Shown here: positions 56,787-64,000 of the stretch, piece by piece
How the letters are laid out: each line of letters starts with the position of its first letter
Position numbering within the stretch: position 1 is the first letter of the stretch
Assembly (NCBI RefSeq): GCF_018314255.1
Contig: NZ_CP073066.1
Coordinates: 186,001 to 250,000, forward strand
Length of the DNA: 64,000 nucleotides
Direction of reading: 5' to 3'
DNA from: Lentilactobacillus buchneri
GTDB taxonomy: Bacteria > Bacillota > Bacilli > Lactobacillales > Lactobacillaceae
Position numbers and translations under genes: made by a program
The notes under the pieces: generated by a model
What the model was told of the DNA's origin: nothing
What the model saw: the letters and a program-made list of their open reading frames with translations, nothing else
Database searches by the model: none

Positions 56787-57212
56787 CTATCCTTCGACAG
56801 TAAAGCCCATGCTGCGTGCAGTACCTTCAACCATGCGCATTGCTGCTTCAACATCAGCTGCGTTTAGGTCTTTCATCTTAGTTTCGGCAATTTCTTTAAC
56901 TTGGTCTTTGGTAACAGTTGCAACCTTGTTAGTATTTGGTTCGCCGGAACCCTTTTGAACACCAGCAGCTTTCTTGAGTAACACAGCAGCAGGTGGAGTC
57001 TTGGTGATGAAGTCGAATGAACGATCTTCATACACAGTGATAACTACAGGAATAATCATCCCTGCCTGATCGGCAGTACGTGCGTTAAATTCCTTAGTGA
57101 ATCCCATGATGTTGATACCTGCTTGACCTAATGCAGGACCAACTGGAGGGGCAGGTGTTGCTTTGCCCGCTGGAATTTGCAACTTAACAATATTCGCTAC
57201 TTTTTTAGCCAC
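56787..57212 (-). CDS. rplK: 50S ribosomal protein L11
   Basis: 141-residue L11: [29 protein letters not shown] near 9-37 and the C-terminal rRNA-binding domain ending in [17 protein letters not shown]. It starts with GTG at 57212, with AAGGAGG upstream. It begins the rplK-rplA unit. Confidence 0.98.
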   Translation of the reverse strand: MAKKVANIVKLQIPAGKATPAPPVGPALGQAGINIMGFTKEFNARTADQAGMIIPVVITVYEDRSFDFITKTPPAAVLLKKAAGVQKGSGEPNTNKVATVTKDQVKEIAETKMKDLNAADVEAAMRMVEGTARSMGFTVEG

Positions 57213-57297
57213 GAGACATAACCTCCTTAAGTCCGTGTGTGGTAAATGGAGATCAAAATTTCTCCTCCCACGTTGGTATGCTTAAACATACCATACT

Positions 57298-57326
57298 AAT
57301 ATAACATAAACATTTTCATTCAACAA
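57298..57326 (-). promoter_or_regulatory. Probable rplKA promoter
   Basis: On the minus strand TTGTTG (57321-57326), 17-base spacer, TATATT (57298-57303). Immediately downstream, GGTATG...CATACC (about 57275-57292) forms a short leader hairpin. Confidence 0.5.
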
Positions 57327-57332
57327 CCTAAA

Positions 57333-58189
57333 TTATTGGTTCCAAAGAAACTTGGCAATTTCTTGGTCGACAATGACATTTTCATGAAGCAGCCGATGGG
57401 TTGCCCGTTTGCCTCGAATCACCAATTCATGGTATTGCGCGGCCGGATCCTGCAGTAAATAGCGCAATGAAAAAGCACTGTTCACCGAGACTTCTCCGTC
57501 ATTTTGCTGGGTGTTGCTGATCCGGCCGGCAATATTGAGAACCTTAATGTCCCTTGGAATTGCAAAAACGCGTTGTGACAGCGCCCGATAAATCGGCATT
57601 CGTTTGGTTGGCCCCTTGGCGTTCAACGGATAAGCGTCAACTTTATCGGTACTTCTGGCAATCTCTGAATCATTGAATGGTCCGGCGATCGCCACAACAT
57701 GCTTCACGCTGACAGGCGTCATTTTGCTCTGGTGGGTCAGAAACCAAAAATGGTAATACAGCCCATGGAATGGCCAACCAGATTGATCTCTTCAACACCA
57801 TAGCGGGTATTGAGCACCTCCAAAACTTCAGAGAGCCACACTGCCTGCTGCCTTGGGCGGGAAGACTTGTCGGCAAAAAGAACTTGGATCAGGACCTTTG
57901 ACTTCGCCAGATGGCCTGAAACATGGATTTTACCGTGGCGGTCGACTTTGATGACCATCGATTTGTTAGCACCGTACTGTCGAGTTAATCGATTGATGAG
58001 TCTGCCAAATGACAATCGATTACCAAAGTAGCCCGGAATAAAAAGTGTGGGAATGGCCTCAATCCCATTTGCCGGATCGGAGTCAATACCAACCTGGTTG
58101 GGCGTTCCAAGCCGAATCAGCCGGCCGACAACCACCATCGCAATCAGCAAAACAATTATCAAACCAGCCATCCATACCATCGTGACCAC
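57333..58189 (-). pseudogene. Alpha/beta hydrolase (DUF915-like), frameshifted
   Basis: Two adjoining frames form one protein. The first (57737-58189, 150 aa) has an N-terminal membrane segment, the oxyanion-side block IPTLFIPGYFGNRLSFG and the nucleophile elbow GHSMG. The second frame (57333-57722 and upstream) supplies the rest, including VVAIAGPFN and a C-terminal His region. One extra T in the T5 run at 57746-57750 would restore the frame and give GHSMGCITIFWFLTHQSK. All catalytic motifs remain, so this is a recent loss, phase variation or a sequencing error. Substrate unknown. Confidence 0.85.
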
Positions 58190-58199
58190 CTACTTTTGG

Positions 58200-58748
58200 T
58201 TAAAGGGTTGTATCAATTTGATTGAAGTCAAGATCTGTACTGGTCTCACGGCCAAACATTTCGATATTAACCTTAAGCCGTTGCTTTTCGTTATCAACTT
58301 CGGTTACCTTGCCATCAAGGCCGGTGAAGGCACCATCAACAATTTTAACCGTATCGCCAATGTTGACATCCAAATCTTCATGGCGAGAACTCATGCCAAT
58401 CCGTTTGAGTACCAAATCAACCTCATCCGGCAGCAATGGCGTTGGCTTACTTCCCTGTCCATGAGAGCCGACGAATCCGGTCACTCCGGGAGTGTTTCTG
58501 ACAATGTACCAAGCTTGGTCGGTCATGATCATTTCCACCAGCACGTAGCCGGGGAAAGTCTTGTCCATCTTAACTTTGTCCTTACCGTTCTTTACTTCAT
58601 GTTCTTCTTGTTCAGGGACAACCGTTCTGAAGATGTAATCCTGCATCCCCATAGATTCTTTTCGACTGTCCAAATTCATCTTAACTTTGTTTTCGTATCC
58701 AGAATAAGTATGCAAAACATACCATTGCTTTTCTGCTGACTCGACCAT
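58200..58748 (-). CDS. nusG: Transcription termination/antitermination protein NusG
   Basis: 182-residue protein. NGN domain (QWYVLHTYSGYENKVKMNL, then FPGYVLVEM) binds RNA polymerase; the C-terminal KOW domain (GDTVKIVDGAFTGLDGKV) binds partners. The ATG at 58748 with AAGGAG upstream is chosen; the longer frame to 58841 would cover a terminator-like hairpin. It follows secE. Confidence 0.97.
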   Translation of the reverse strand: MVESAEKQWYVLHTYSGYENKVKMNLDSRKESMGMQDYIFRTVVPEQEEHEVKNGKDKVKMDKTFPGYVLVEMIMTDQAWYIVRNTPGVTGFVGSHGQGSKPTPLLPDEVDLVLKRIGMSSRHEDLDVNIGDTVKIVDGAFTGLDGKVTEVDNEKQRLKVNIEMFGRETSTDLDFNQIDTTL

Positions 58749-58787
58749 GTTTTTCTGCTCCTTCGTAATTCCAGTAAATGAGTTCAA

Positions 58788-58817
58788 ATAAAAAAACCTG
58801 ACACTTTTCGCAGGTTT
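58788..58817 (-). terminator. Terminator-like hairpin between secE and nusG
   Basis: 7-bp stem AAACCTG/CAGGTTT with a 10-base loop followed by T7 on the minus strand. It lies inside the secE-nusG interval and may be an attenuator that sets nusG levels. Confidence 0.65.
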
Positions 58818-58853
58818 CAACAACTTAACTATATCAAACATTGACTCAAAAGG

Positions 58854-59030
58854 CTATGCCAGAAATTGGAGTGCCCATTGAACGATCCAGTCAACCAAGC
58901 CTAAAAAGATGGCCATGATGATTGAAGTCCCGATAACGGTACTGGTATCAGTCCGCGTCTGAGATGCGTTGGGCCAAGTGACCACTTTCATTTCCTGAGC
59001 AACTTTTTTGAAAAAATTAATTAATCGCAA
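58854..59030 (-). CDS. secE: Preprotein translocase subunit SecE
   Basis: 58-residue membrane protein stabilising SecY. Amphipathic N-terminal helix (LINFFKKVAQEMKVVTWPN) with the conserved VTWP, then one hydrophobic segment (about 34-56). It starts with TTG at 59030, preceded by AAGGGG at eight to nine bases. Length and location between rpmG and nusG are typical. Confidence 0.94.
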   Translation of the reverse strand: MRLINFFKKVAQEMKVVTWPNASQTRTDTSTVIGTSIIMAIFLGLVDWIVQWALQFLA

Positions 59031-59053
59031 AATTTTATCCCCTTATATCATGA

Positions 59054-59203
59054 TTAACGAGTTTCTTTATGCAAAGTATACTTACCGCAATACTTGCAAA
59101 ACTTATTGAGCTCCAAGCGTTTGGTTCGATTGGGGTTGGCGGGAATCGTATAATTCCGTGAACCGCAAACTGAACAAGCCAGAGCAACTTTTCTTTGTGC
59201 CAT
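59054..59203 (-). CDS. rpmG: 50S ribosomal protein L33
   Basis: 49-residue L33 with both zinc-binding pairs kept (CSVC at residues 10-13 and CKYC near 36-39), so it is the C+ form. GGAGG precedes the ATG at 59203. It lies between sigH and secE, as in Bacillus. Confidence 0.95.
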   Translation of the reverse strand: MAQRKVALACSVCGSRNYTIPANPNRTKRLELNKFCKYCGKYTLHKETR

Positions 59204-59254
59204 AGCGGCACCTCCTTACAAGCATAGTAATAATAGCATTCAAAAACAATTCCG

Positions 59255-59812
59255 TCAATTTATCTCACCGTCAAATTTGCGCCGACAGCGTTCAAAAGCG
59301 TTGATAATTCCTCTTTGCGCTTTGGGATCCAAATCCGCATAACCATTTTCACTGAGCATCAGGTTAAACGCCCGCTTTTCCAATGGTGAACAGCTGCTGT
59401 ATAGTTTGCGGAGTGCATCATCGACGATCACCGCATCAATTGGACTACTAGCTGAGTTATCGGCGATTTTGGCGGCGTAAAAATACTCGTTGGCTTCAAA
59501 TGATGTCAATGGTTCTACCGGCACCCGTTTTTGGGCATTGTTGGTGCGAATCAGGTCAAACAAGCGATTTCGCAGATTATGACTGAAAAAGGTTCCAAAA
59601 CTGACTTTTCTTGCAGCTTCAAACCGGCACGCCGAGCGAAACAGAACCATTCGGGCTTCCTGGTCCAGGTCGTCTTTATCGTAGCCGTTGATATAATACT
59701 GGCGTTTGTACTTGCGGACGATTGGATAATATTGGTGAAATAACTGCGCAAAGGCCTCTTCATTTCGTTTAGCTGTTTGACGAATCAGTTCAAGTCGATT
59801 GTTAGGTAACAT
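59255..59812 (-). CDS. sigH: Sigma-70 family RNA polymerase sigma factor, SigH-like
   Basis: 185-residue sigma factor. Region 2 is visible (EEAFAQLFHQYYPIVRKYKRQYY, GYDKDDLDQEARMVLFRSACRFE, VSFGTFFSHNLRNRLFDLIR, about 15-90); region 4 (about 130-180) is weak and divergent. Position between rae1/yacP and rpmG-secE-nusG is that of sigH in Firmicutes. In lactobacilli such as L. sakei SigH switches on competence genes. comFA-comFC in this window carry a matching promoter-like sequence. GAGGGGG lies upstream of the ATG. Confidence 0.85.
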   Translation of the reverse strand: MLPNNRLELIRQTAKRNEEAFAQLFHQYYPIVRKYKRQYYINGYDKDDLDQEARMVLFRSACRFEAARKVSFGTFFSHNLRNRLFDLIRTNNAQKRVPVEPLTSFEANEYFYAAKIADNSASSPIDAVIVDDALRKLYSSCSPLEKRAFNLMLSENGYADLDPKAQRGIINAFERCRRKFDGEIN

Positions 59813-59959
59813 ATTGTTATCCCCCTCAAATGTTTTTATTAATCAGATTCGATTACGAAAAACATTAACGGAGGATTCAACTTCCGGCAAGACGAACCAG
59901 CGTTCATTCAGTGAATATCCCACCTATACCAATTTTAAAATATCAGCATACTAATATTT

Positions 59960-60493
59960 TTATTGACCATCATGCATCATTTTGTCCCGCAGCTTCTCTA
60001 ATTCAAGGAGCTGTTTGGCGTCAAATGGCGTGTGGCGAAACACTTGGCCTTGATCAGTCATCTTGCGCGCTTCAGTATCAACTTCCTGTTTGGCACGCTG
60101 AACATCTCTGAGCAATTCTCTGGCTGGGATCCGCAATGCGCCGGCAGCAAAAATCGTCCATTGCTCGGCTTGATCGCTGGTAGCAACGATCACCTGGGTA
60201 AATCGATTTTGCTTGCGATGGGCCAAGGCCTCAATGTAACTATCGGCAGTCTGATCCTTACTGGTCCAGACAATCTCCATATCAAACTTACGGAAGCTTT
60301 TTGAATTACCGGGAACGTACATCGCGTCAAAAACGACGATCATATTGATGTCCCGGTACTTTTTATATTCCGACAATTCAGCCAGCAGTTGATCGCGGGC
60401 ATCTTCTAAACGGTTGGCCTGCTTGAGCTTGTTGAGGTGCGGCCAATTGCCGATCATATTATAGGCATCAACAATTAACAGGTCTTCTTTCAT
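59960..60493 (-). CDS. rae1: Ribosome-dependent mRNA endonuclease Rae1 (YacP, NYN domain)
   Basis: 177-residue NYN/PIN-like RNase: LLIVDAYNMIGNWP near 5-18, VVFDAMYVPG near 53-62, and VATSDQAEQW near 103-112 give the acidic active site. B. subtilis Rae1 cleaves mRNA in the ribosomal A site. A charged C-terminal helical tail follows. It lies in rlmB-yacP-sigH order as in Bacillus. 147 bases without a gene separate it from sigH; I see no strong signal there apart from the sigH ribosome site. Confidence 0.92.
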   Translation of the reverse strand: MKEDLLIVDAYNMIGNWPHLNKLKQANRLEDARDQLLAELSEYKKYRDINMIVVFDAMYVPGNSKSFRKFDMEIVWTSKDQTADSYIEALAHRKQNRFTQVIVATSDQAEQWTIFAAGALRIPARELLRDVQRAKQEVDTEARKMTDQGQVFRHTPFDAKQLLELEKLRDKMMHDGQ

Positions 60494-60508
60494 TATTTCT
60501 CACCGACT

Positions 60509-61309
60509 TTATTTTGATAATGGGTGGCGGGAATTAAAGCCCTGATAAATCAAAATGCTAGCTGCAACGCTGGCATTCAGGCTTTGAATATCTCCCACCA
60601 TTGGAATGGTCAACATTTCGTCGACTTGTTTCTTCAACAGCGGCGAAATTCCCTTACCCTCGTTGCCGATAATAACGGCGATTGAGCCTTTGGCATCCCA
60701 ACGACGGTAATCAGTTCCGGAAACATCAGTCCCAAAGACCCACATTCCGCGTTGCTTTAATTCTTTGATGGTTGCCGACAAATTGGTCACGCGGGCAACT
60801 GGAACCCGTTCAATGGCTCCGGCTGAAGTTTTGGAAACCGTGGCCGTTAATCCGACTGCTCGGTGCTTAGGAATGATAATGCCAGACACCCCGGCAGCAT
60901 CGGCAGTCCGAATAATCGAGCCTAAATTATGGGGATCTTCGATATTGTCCAGAATCACAAAGAACGGTTCAACCGCTTGCTTCTTGGCATTGGTAAATAG
61001 ATCGTCAATCGTTGCATACTTAAAGGCTGCAATTGATAATACCACCCCTTGATGATTTTGGTTATTGGAAAGCTTGTCCAGCTTTTGCTTTGGAACCTTT
61101 GAAATCACCAGCCGCTTTTTATGCGCCAATTTCATGATTTCAGAGATAATATTGTCGTCATCTTTGATTCCTGACTGGATAAACAGTTTGTTAACCGGAT
61201 TTTCACTCTTTAACGCCGCAACCACGGGGTGTCTGCCAATCACAAACTCTTCAGGCTGATCCTGACTGTCATCGCTGCGATGATCTTGACTTCGATTATC
61301 ATTCTTCAT
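60509..61309 (-). CDS. rlmB: 23S rRNA (guanosine-2'-O)-methyltransferase RlmB
   Basis: 266-residue SPOUT methyltransferase. After a charged N-terminal extension, the substrate-binding domain begins at [16 protein letters not shown] motifs are [32 protein letters not shown] and [21 protein letters not shown]. The start ATG 61309 overlaps the end of mrnC by 11 bases and has only a weak ribosome site; a GTG at 61324 is possible. Confidence 0.94.
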   Translation of the reverse strand: MKNDNRSQDHRSDDSQDQPEEFVIGRHPVVAALKSENPVNKLFIQSGIKDDDNIISEIMKLAHKKRLVISKVPKQKLDKLSNNQNHQGVVLSIAAFKYATIDDLFTNAKKQAVEPFFVILDNIEDPHNLGSIIRTADAAGVSGIIIPKHRAVGLTATVSKTSAGAIERVPVARVTNLSATIKELKQRGMWVFGTDVSGTDYRRWDAKGSIAVIIGNEGKGISPLLKKQVDEMLTIPMVGDIQSLNASVAASILIYQGFNSRHPLSK

Positions 61310-61709
61310 GTTTGAGGTTCCCACTTTCTACTTGTTCAATACACCAATTTGCGATTTCTTTCATTCGATCCGTCTGGTCACTCAGTGATAGGTAGCCAAA
61401 GACTGCTTCAAACCCGGTTGAAATGCGGTAGGTAATCACGTCGGTATTCTTGGCGTGCGTGTGACTGTTGGCATTTCGGCCGCGTTTGAAGTAGTCCCAC
61501 TCAGTTTCATTAAGCAGACCATCTGTTTTCATTAAATCAATTAAAGCTGCCTGCGCCTTTGCGGATACATAGTTGGTAGCAACATGCTGCAGGCGCTTAG
61601 GCTTGGTCAACCCCTGGGCAATCAAATGCCGACGAATGAAAACTTCATACGCGGCATCCCCCATGTACGCCAAGGCAATCCCGTTTAACTGGGAAAAATT
61701 ATCAATCAT
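61299..61709 (-). CDS. mrnC: Mini-ribonuclease 3
   Basis: 136-residue RNase III-like protein without a dsRNA-binding domain. [18 protein letters not shown] near 12-29 carries the catalytic Asp; [11 protein letters not shown] near 73-83 is conserved. MrnC matures 23S rRNA. It lies between cysS and rlmB, the conserved order. Confidence 0.95.
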   Translation of the reverse strand: MIDNFSQLNGIALAYMGDAAYEVFIRRHLIAQGLTKPKRLQHVATNYVSAKAQAALIDLMKTDGLLNETEWDYFKRGRNANSHTHAKNTDVITYRISTGFEAVFGYLSLSDQTDRMKEIANWCIEQVESGNLKHEE

Positions 61710-61717
61710 TAAAGTTG

Positions 61718-63124
61718 TTATTCCTTTCTAAACCGGGTCCCCTGTGGGGTATCTTCCAGCACAATTCCCCGGGCTTTAAGTTCTTCTCTGATTTCATCAC
61801 TGCGAATAAAGTCTTTGTCATGGCGAGCCTGTTCCCGTTCGTGGATCAGTGACCAAATCTCATCATCCTTTAGTTCACTTTGCTCAAGCTTAATGCCAAA
61901 GACACCAGATAATTGACGCAGGGTGTTGATAATGAACTGCAAGCTCAATTTGAAGACAGTCTCGCGTTCACTATAGGTGTTGGCAAATTTTGCGAGTTCA
62001 TAAACGGCGGCAATCCCGTTTTGGACGTTAAAATCATCGTCCATCGCGTCAGTAAAGTCAGCGACAATCTGGCGGACTTCCTGGTCGGTTTTGGGATCAT
62101 CACCCTCGTCAGCATTATGAAGCCGATATTCGAGGTTGTTGAAGGCCGTCTGCAGCTTTTTCAAGTTGCTGCTGGCTTCTTTGACACTGGCATCACTGTA
62201 CTGGATTGGACGGCGATAATGGGTGGTCGACATCAATAGCCGAATCACTTGGCCATCCAAATTCTTAAGCAGATCATGAACCGTGATGAAGTTTCCCAGT
62301 GACTTACTCATTTTCTCGTTATCGTCACCAATTGTCACGAAACCGTTGTGCATCCAGTATTTAACAAACGTCTGGCCTGTGTTGGCTTCGCTTTGAGCAC
62401 GTTCATTCTCGTGATGCGGGAAAATTAAATCTTCTCCGCCACCGTGAATATCAATCGTTTTTCCCAAGTACTTGGTGGACATGACCGAGCATTCAATATG
62501 CCATCCCGGCCTTCCCTTTCCCCAAGGAGAATCCCACGAAATCTCATCGCCTTTGGACTTTTTCCACAAGGCAAAATCAATTGGGTCTTCCTTTTTAGCC
62601 ATTTCTTCAGGATTAACATGCTGGCTGGCACCGATTTCCAATTGATCAACGTTGATGTGTGGCAAGGCACCATAACTTTTGAATTTTCGAGCCCGGAAAT
62701 AAACGTCACCGTCAACATCGTAGGCATAGCCTTTATCGACCAAGGTTTTAACGAAGTCGATAATTTCAGGAATGTTCTCAGTGGCCCGGGGGTGAATCAC
62801 GTTGCTTGAAATGTTCAGCGCAGCCGTGTCCTGCATAAATGCGTTGATATACTTGTCGGCAATGGCGCCAACTGTCGTATGGTTCTGTCGAGCAGCATTA
62901 ATCATCTTGTCGTCGACATCAGTAAAATTCGAAACGTACTTGACTTGATACCCCCGATACTCCAAGTATCTGCGAACAGTATCAAAGGCAATCGCGCTTC
63001 TGGCATTTCCAATATGAATGTAGTTGTACACGGTTGGGCCACAGACATACATTTTAACAACACCTGGGGTGATGGGTTCAAATTTTTCTTTTTTTCGCGT
63101 GAGGGTATTAAATATCTGCAACAT
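61718..63124 (-). CDS. cysS: Cysteinyl-tRNA synthetase
   Basis: 468-residue class I synthetase. Zinc ligands: CGPTVYN (near 28), IECSVMS and [13 protein letters not shown]-like HIGNARSAI near 38-46; KMSKSLGNF near 267-275. The DALR anticodon-binding domain is C-terminal. GAGAGGA lies upstream of the ATG. No T-box leader is visible between gltX and cysS. Confidence 0.97.
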   Translation of the reverse strand: MLQIFNTLTRKKEKFEPITPGVVKMYVCGPTVYNYIHIGNARSAIAFDTVRRYLEYRGYQVKYVSNFTDVDDKMINAARQNHTTVGAIADKYINAFMQDTAALNISSNVIHPRATENIPEIIDFVKTLVDKGYAYDVDGDVYFRARKFKSYGALPHINVDQLEIGASQHVNPEEMAKKEDPIDFALWKKSKGDEISWDSPWGKGRPGWHIECSVMSTKYLGKTIDIHGGGEDLIFPHHENERAQSEANTGQTFVKYWMHNGFVTIGDDNEKMSKSLGNFITVHDLLKNLDGQVIRLLMSTTHYRRPIQYSDASVKEASSNLKKLQTAFNNLEYRLHNADEGDDPKTDQEVRQIVADFTDAMDDDFNVQNGIAAVYELAKFANTYSERETVFKLSLQFIINTLRQLSGVFGIKLEQSELKDDEIWSLIHEREQARHDKDFIRSDEIREELKARGIVLEDTPQGTRFRKE

Positions 63125-63209
63125 TTCGAATTCCTCTCTTTATCTTTTATATTCAAATAATATCATAATTCACATTGTTTTATTACTTTAACTATAACCC
63201 ATAATAAAA

Positions 63210-63235
63210 GGTCTCGCTGTAAATGCAACGAGACC
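63210..63235 (-). terminator. gltX terminator
   Basis: 10-base arms GGTCTCGTTG/CAGCGAGACC (one wobble) with a six-base loop and TTTTATT on the minus strand, so cysS probably has its own promoter. Confidence 0.82.
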
Positions 63236-63262
63236 AATCGAATCAATAATATTTTTTATAAA

Positions 63263-64000
63263 TTACGCTTTATCGATTTGAGCCAGTGTTTCTTTGATAT
63301 GCGCGATGGCTTTTTGCTTTCCGACCAGTTCAACGGACTCTGGTAGTTCCGGACCGTGCATTTCGTGGGTCACGGCAATTCGGATTGGCATCCATAATTG
63401 ACGTCCCTTGATCTTAGTGTCCTTCTGGATGGCTTTGATGACTTTAAAGATTTCAACGGAGTCAAAAATGTCGAGTTTTTGAATTCGCTCAAGAAATTCT
63501 TTTAAGACCACCGGAGCCGTTTCATTGGAAATCTCTGCCAATGCATCACCGTCAATTTGTTCCGGCTCTTGAAAGAAGACCGAGGCCATGTCGTTAATCT
63601 GAGCCATATAACTCATTTCACGCTTATAGAGCATAATCAACTGACGAGCCCACTCGATTGTTTTGTTGTCGGGATTTTCAGGAATATTCCCACCGGCAAT
63701 CAACTGGCGCAGCGCCAAATCCATGATCGTACTGTTATCGGCTTCCTTAACGTACTGGTTGTTAATCCATTCCAACTTCTTGGAATCAAATTTGGCAGGT
63801 GACTTACTCAAACGAGTCTCGTCATACATCTTGATGAATTCTTTCTTGGTAAAGATTTCATCTTCACCTACCGGCGACCAGCCCAAGAGCAGAATGAAGT
63901 TAAACATTGCATCAGGCAGATAACCCAATTTGCGATACTGTTCAATAAACTGGAGGACTGATTCGTCACGCTTACTTAACTTTTTACCGGTATCAGCACT
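63263..64000 (-). CDS. gltX: Glutamyl-tRNA synthetase, 5' part outside window
   Basis: The C-terminal 245 codons of GltX. The KLSKR signature (KMSKS equivalent) is right at the window edge, at about 63968-63982, followed by the class I linker [19 protein letters not shown] and the helical anticodon-binding domain. The catalytic N-terminal half is beyond base 64000. gltX upstream of cysS is standard in Firmicutes. Confidence 0.95.
   Translation of the reverse strand, partial: SADTGKKLSKRDESVLQFIEQYRKLGYLPDAMFNFILLLGWSPVGEDEIFTKKEFIKMYDETRLSKSPAKFDSKKLEWINNQYVKEADNSTIMDLALRQLIAGGNIPENPDNKTIEWARQLIMLYKREMSYMAQINDMASVFFQEPEQIDGDALAEISNETAPVVLKEFLERIQKLDIFDSVEIFKVIKAIQKDTKIKGRQLWMPIRIAVTHEMHGPELPESVELVGKQKAIAHIKETLAQIDKA

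Noticed and set aside
57670..57876. Third frame at the hydrolase break point
   Set aside because: It continues the sequence for a few codons, but adding one T to the T5 run gives a far better join with the downstream hydrolase frame.
58047..58739. 230-codon plus-strand frame over nusG and the hydrolase
   Set aside because: Long, but antisense to nusG, with no ribosome site or recognisable domain.
63125..63209. T-box leader before cysS
   Set aside because: Only 138 bases separate cysS from gltX, and no T-box AGGGTGG-type block or specifier-loop structure is visible.

Overview
The window is a stretch of the chromosome of a low-to-moderate GC Firmicute, most likely a heterofermentative lactobacillus of the Lentilactobacillus (buchneri) type. 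The evidence is gene content and order (hprK-lgt, secA-prfB, tsaBD-rimI, rex, groESL, class Ib nrdHEF, galKET, D-lactate dehydrogenase, sigH-rpmG-secE-nusG-rplKA-rplJL), a 787-residue SecA without the C-terminal zinc motif, a short SRP RNA, and frequent GTG/TTG starts behind strong GGAGG sites. The species call is inference. Almost everything is core genome. The accessory DNA is two complete insertion sequences.

Layout. 1-11 kb, minus strand: lgt, hprK, a YvlD/YvlC (PspC) pair, then phosphate genes pstSCAB1B2-phoU behind a PhoP box, the phoPR two-component system and a MinJ-like PDZ membrane protein. 11-18 kb: prfB with its programmed frameshift, secA, hpf, comFC-comFA, and the divergent YigZ/YvyE gene. 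18.5-25 kb: tagO, divergent lrgAB with an IS21-family element inserted in the end of lrgB, and a KimA-type potassium importer. 25-34 kb: groESL under a CIRCE element, rex, an ABC-F ATPase, an ISL3-family element inserted in the ABC-F terminator, then tsaD-rimI-tsaB. 34-43 kb: a housekeeping run (acyl-ACP thioesterase, rsmI, yabA, holB, darA, tmk, yaaL, recR, ybaB, dnaX), the SRP RNA, tadA and an RsmC-like methyltransferase. 43-47 kb, plus strand: nrdH, nrdE, nrdF under paired NrdR boxes. 47-55 kb: D-lactate dehydrogenase, galKET with promoter, operator and cre, and mprF. 55-64 kb: ribosomal stalk genes, rplKA, a frameshifted alpha/beta hydrolase, nusG, secE, rpmG, a SigH-like sigma factor, rae1/yacP, rlmB, mrnC, cysS and the 3' part of gltX.

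Links between regions: a SigH-like sigma factor (59.3 kb) and a sigma-H-like promoter in front of comFA (17.8 kb) suggest one competence circuit. A DarA-type c-di-AMP receptor and KimA suggest potassium/c-di-AMP control. HprK and the cre site near galK fit carbon catabolite control. I found no CRISPR array, tRNA, prophage or clearly new defence system. The observations most worth following up are the two IS insertions with exact target duplications, the broken hydrolase, the sigma-H-like comFA promoter, and a possible structured leader upstream of kimA.
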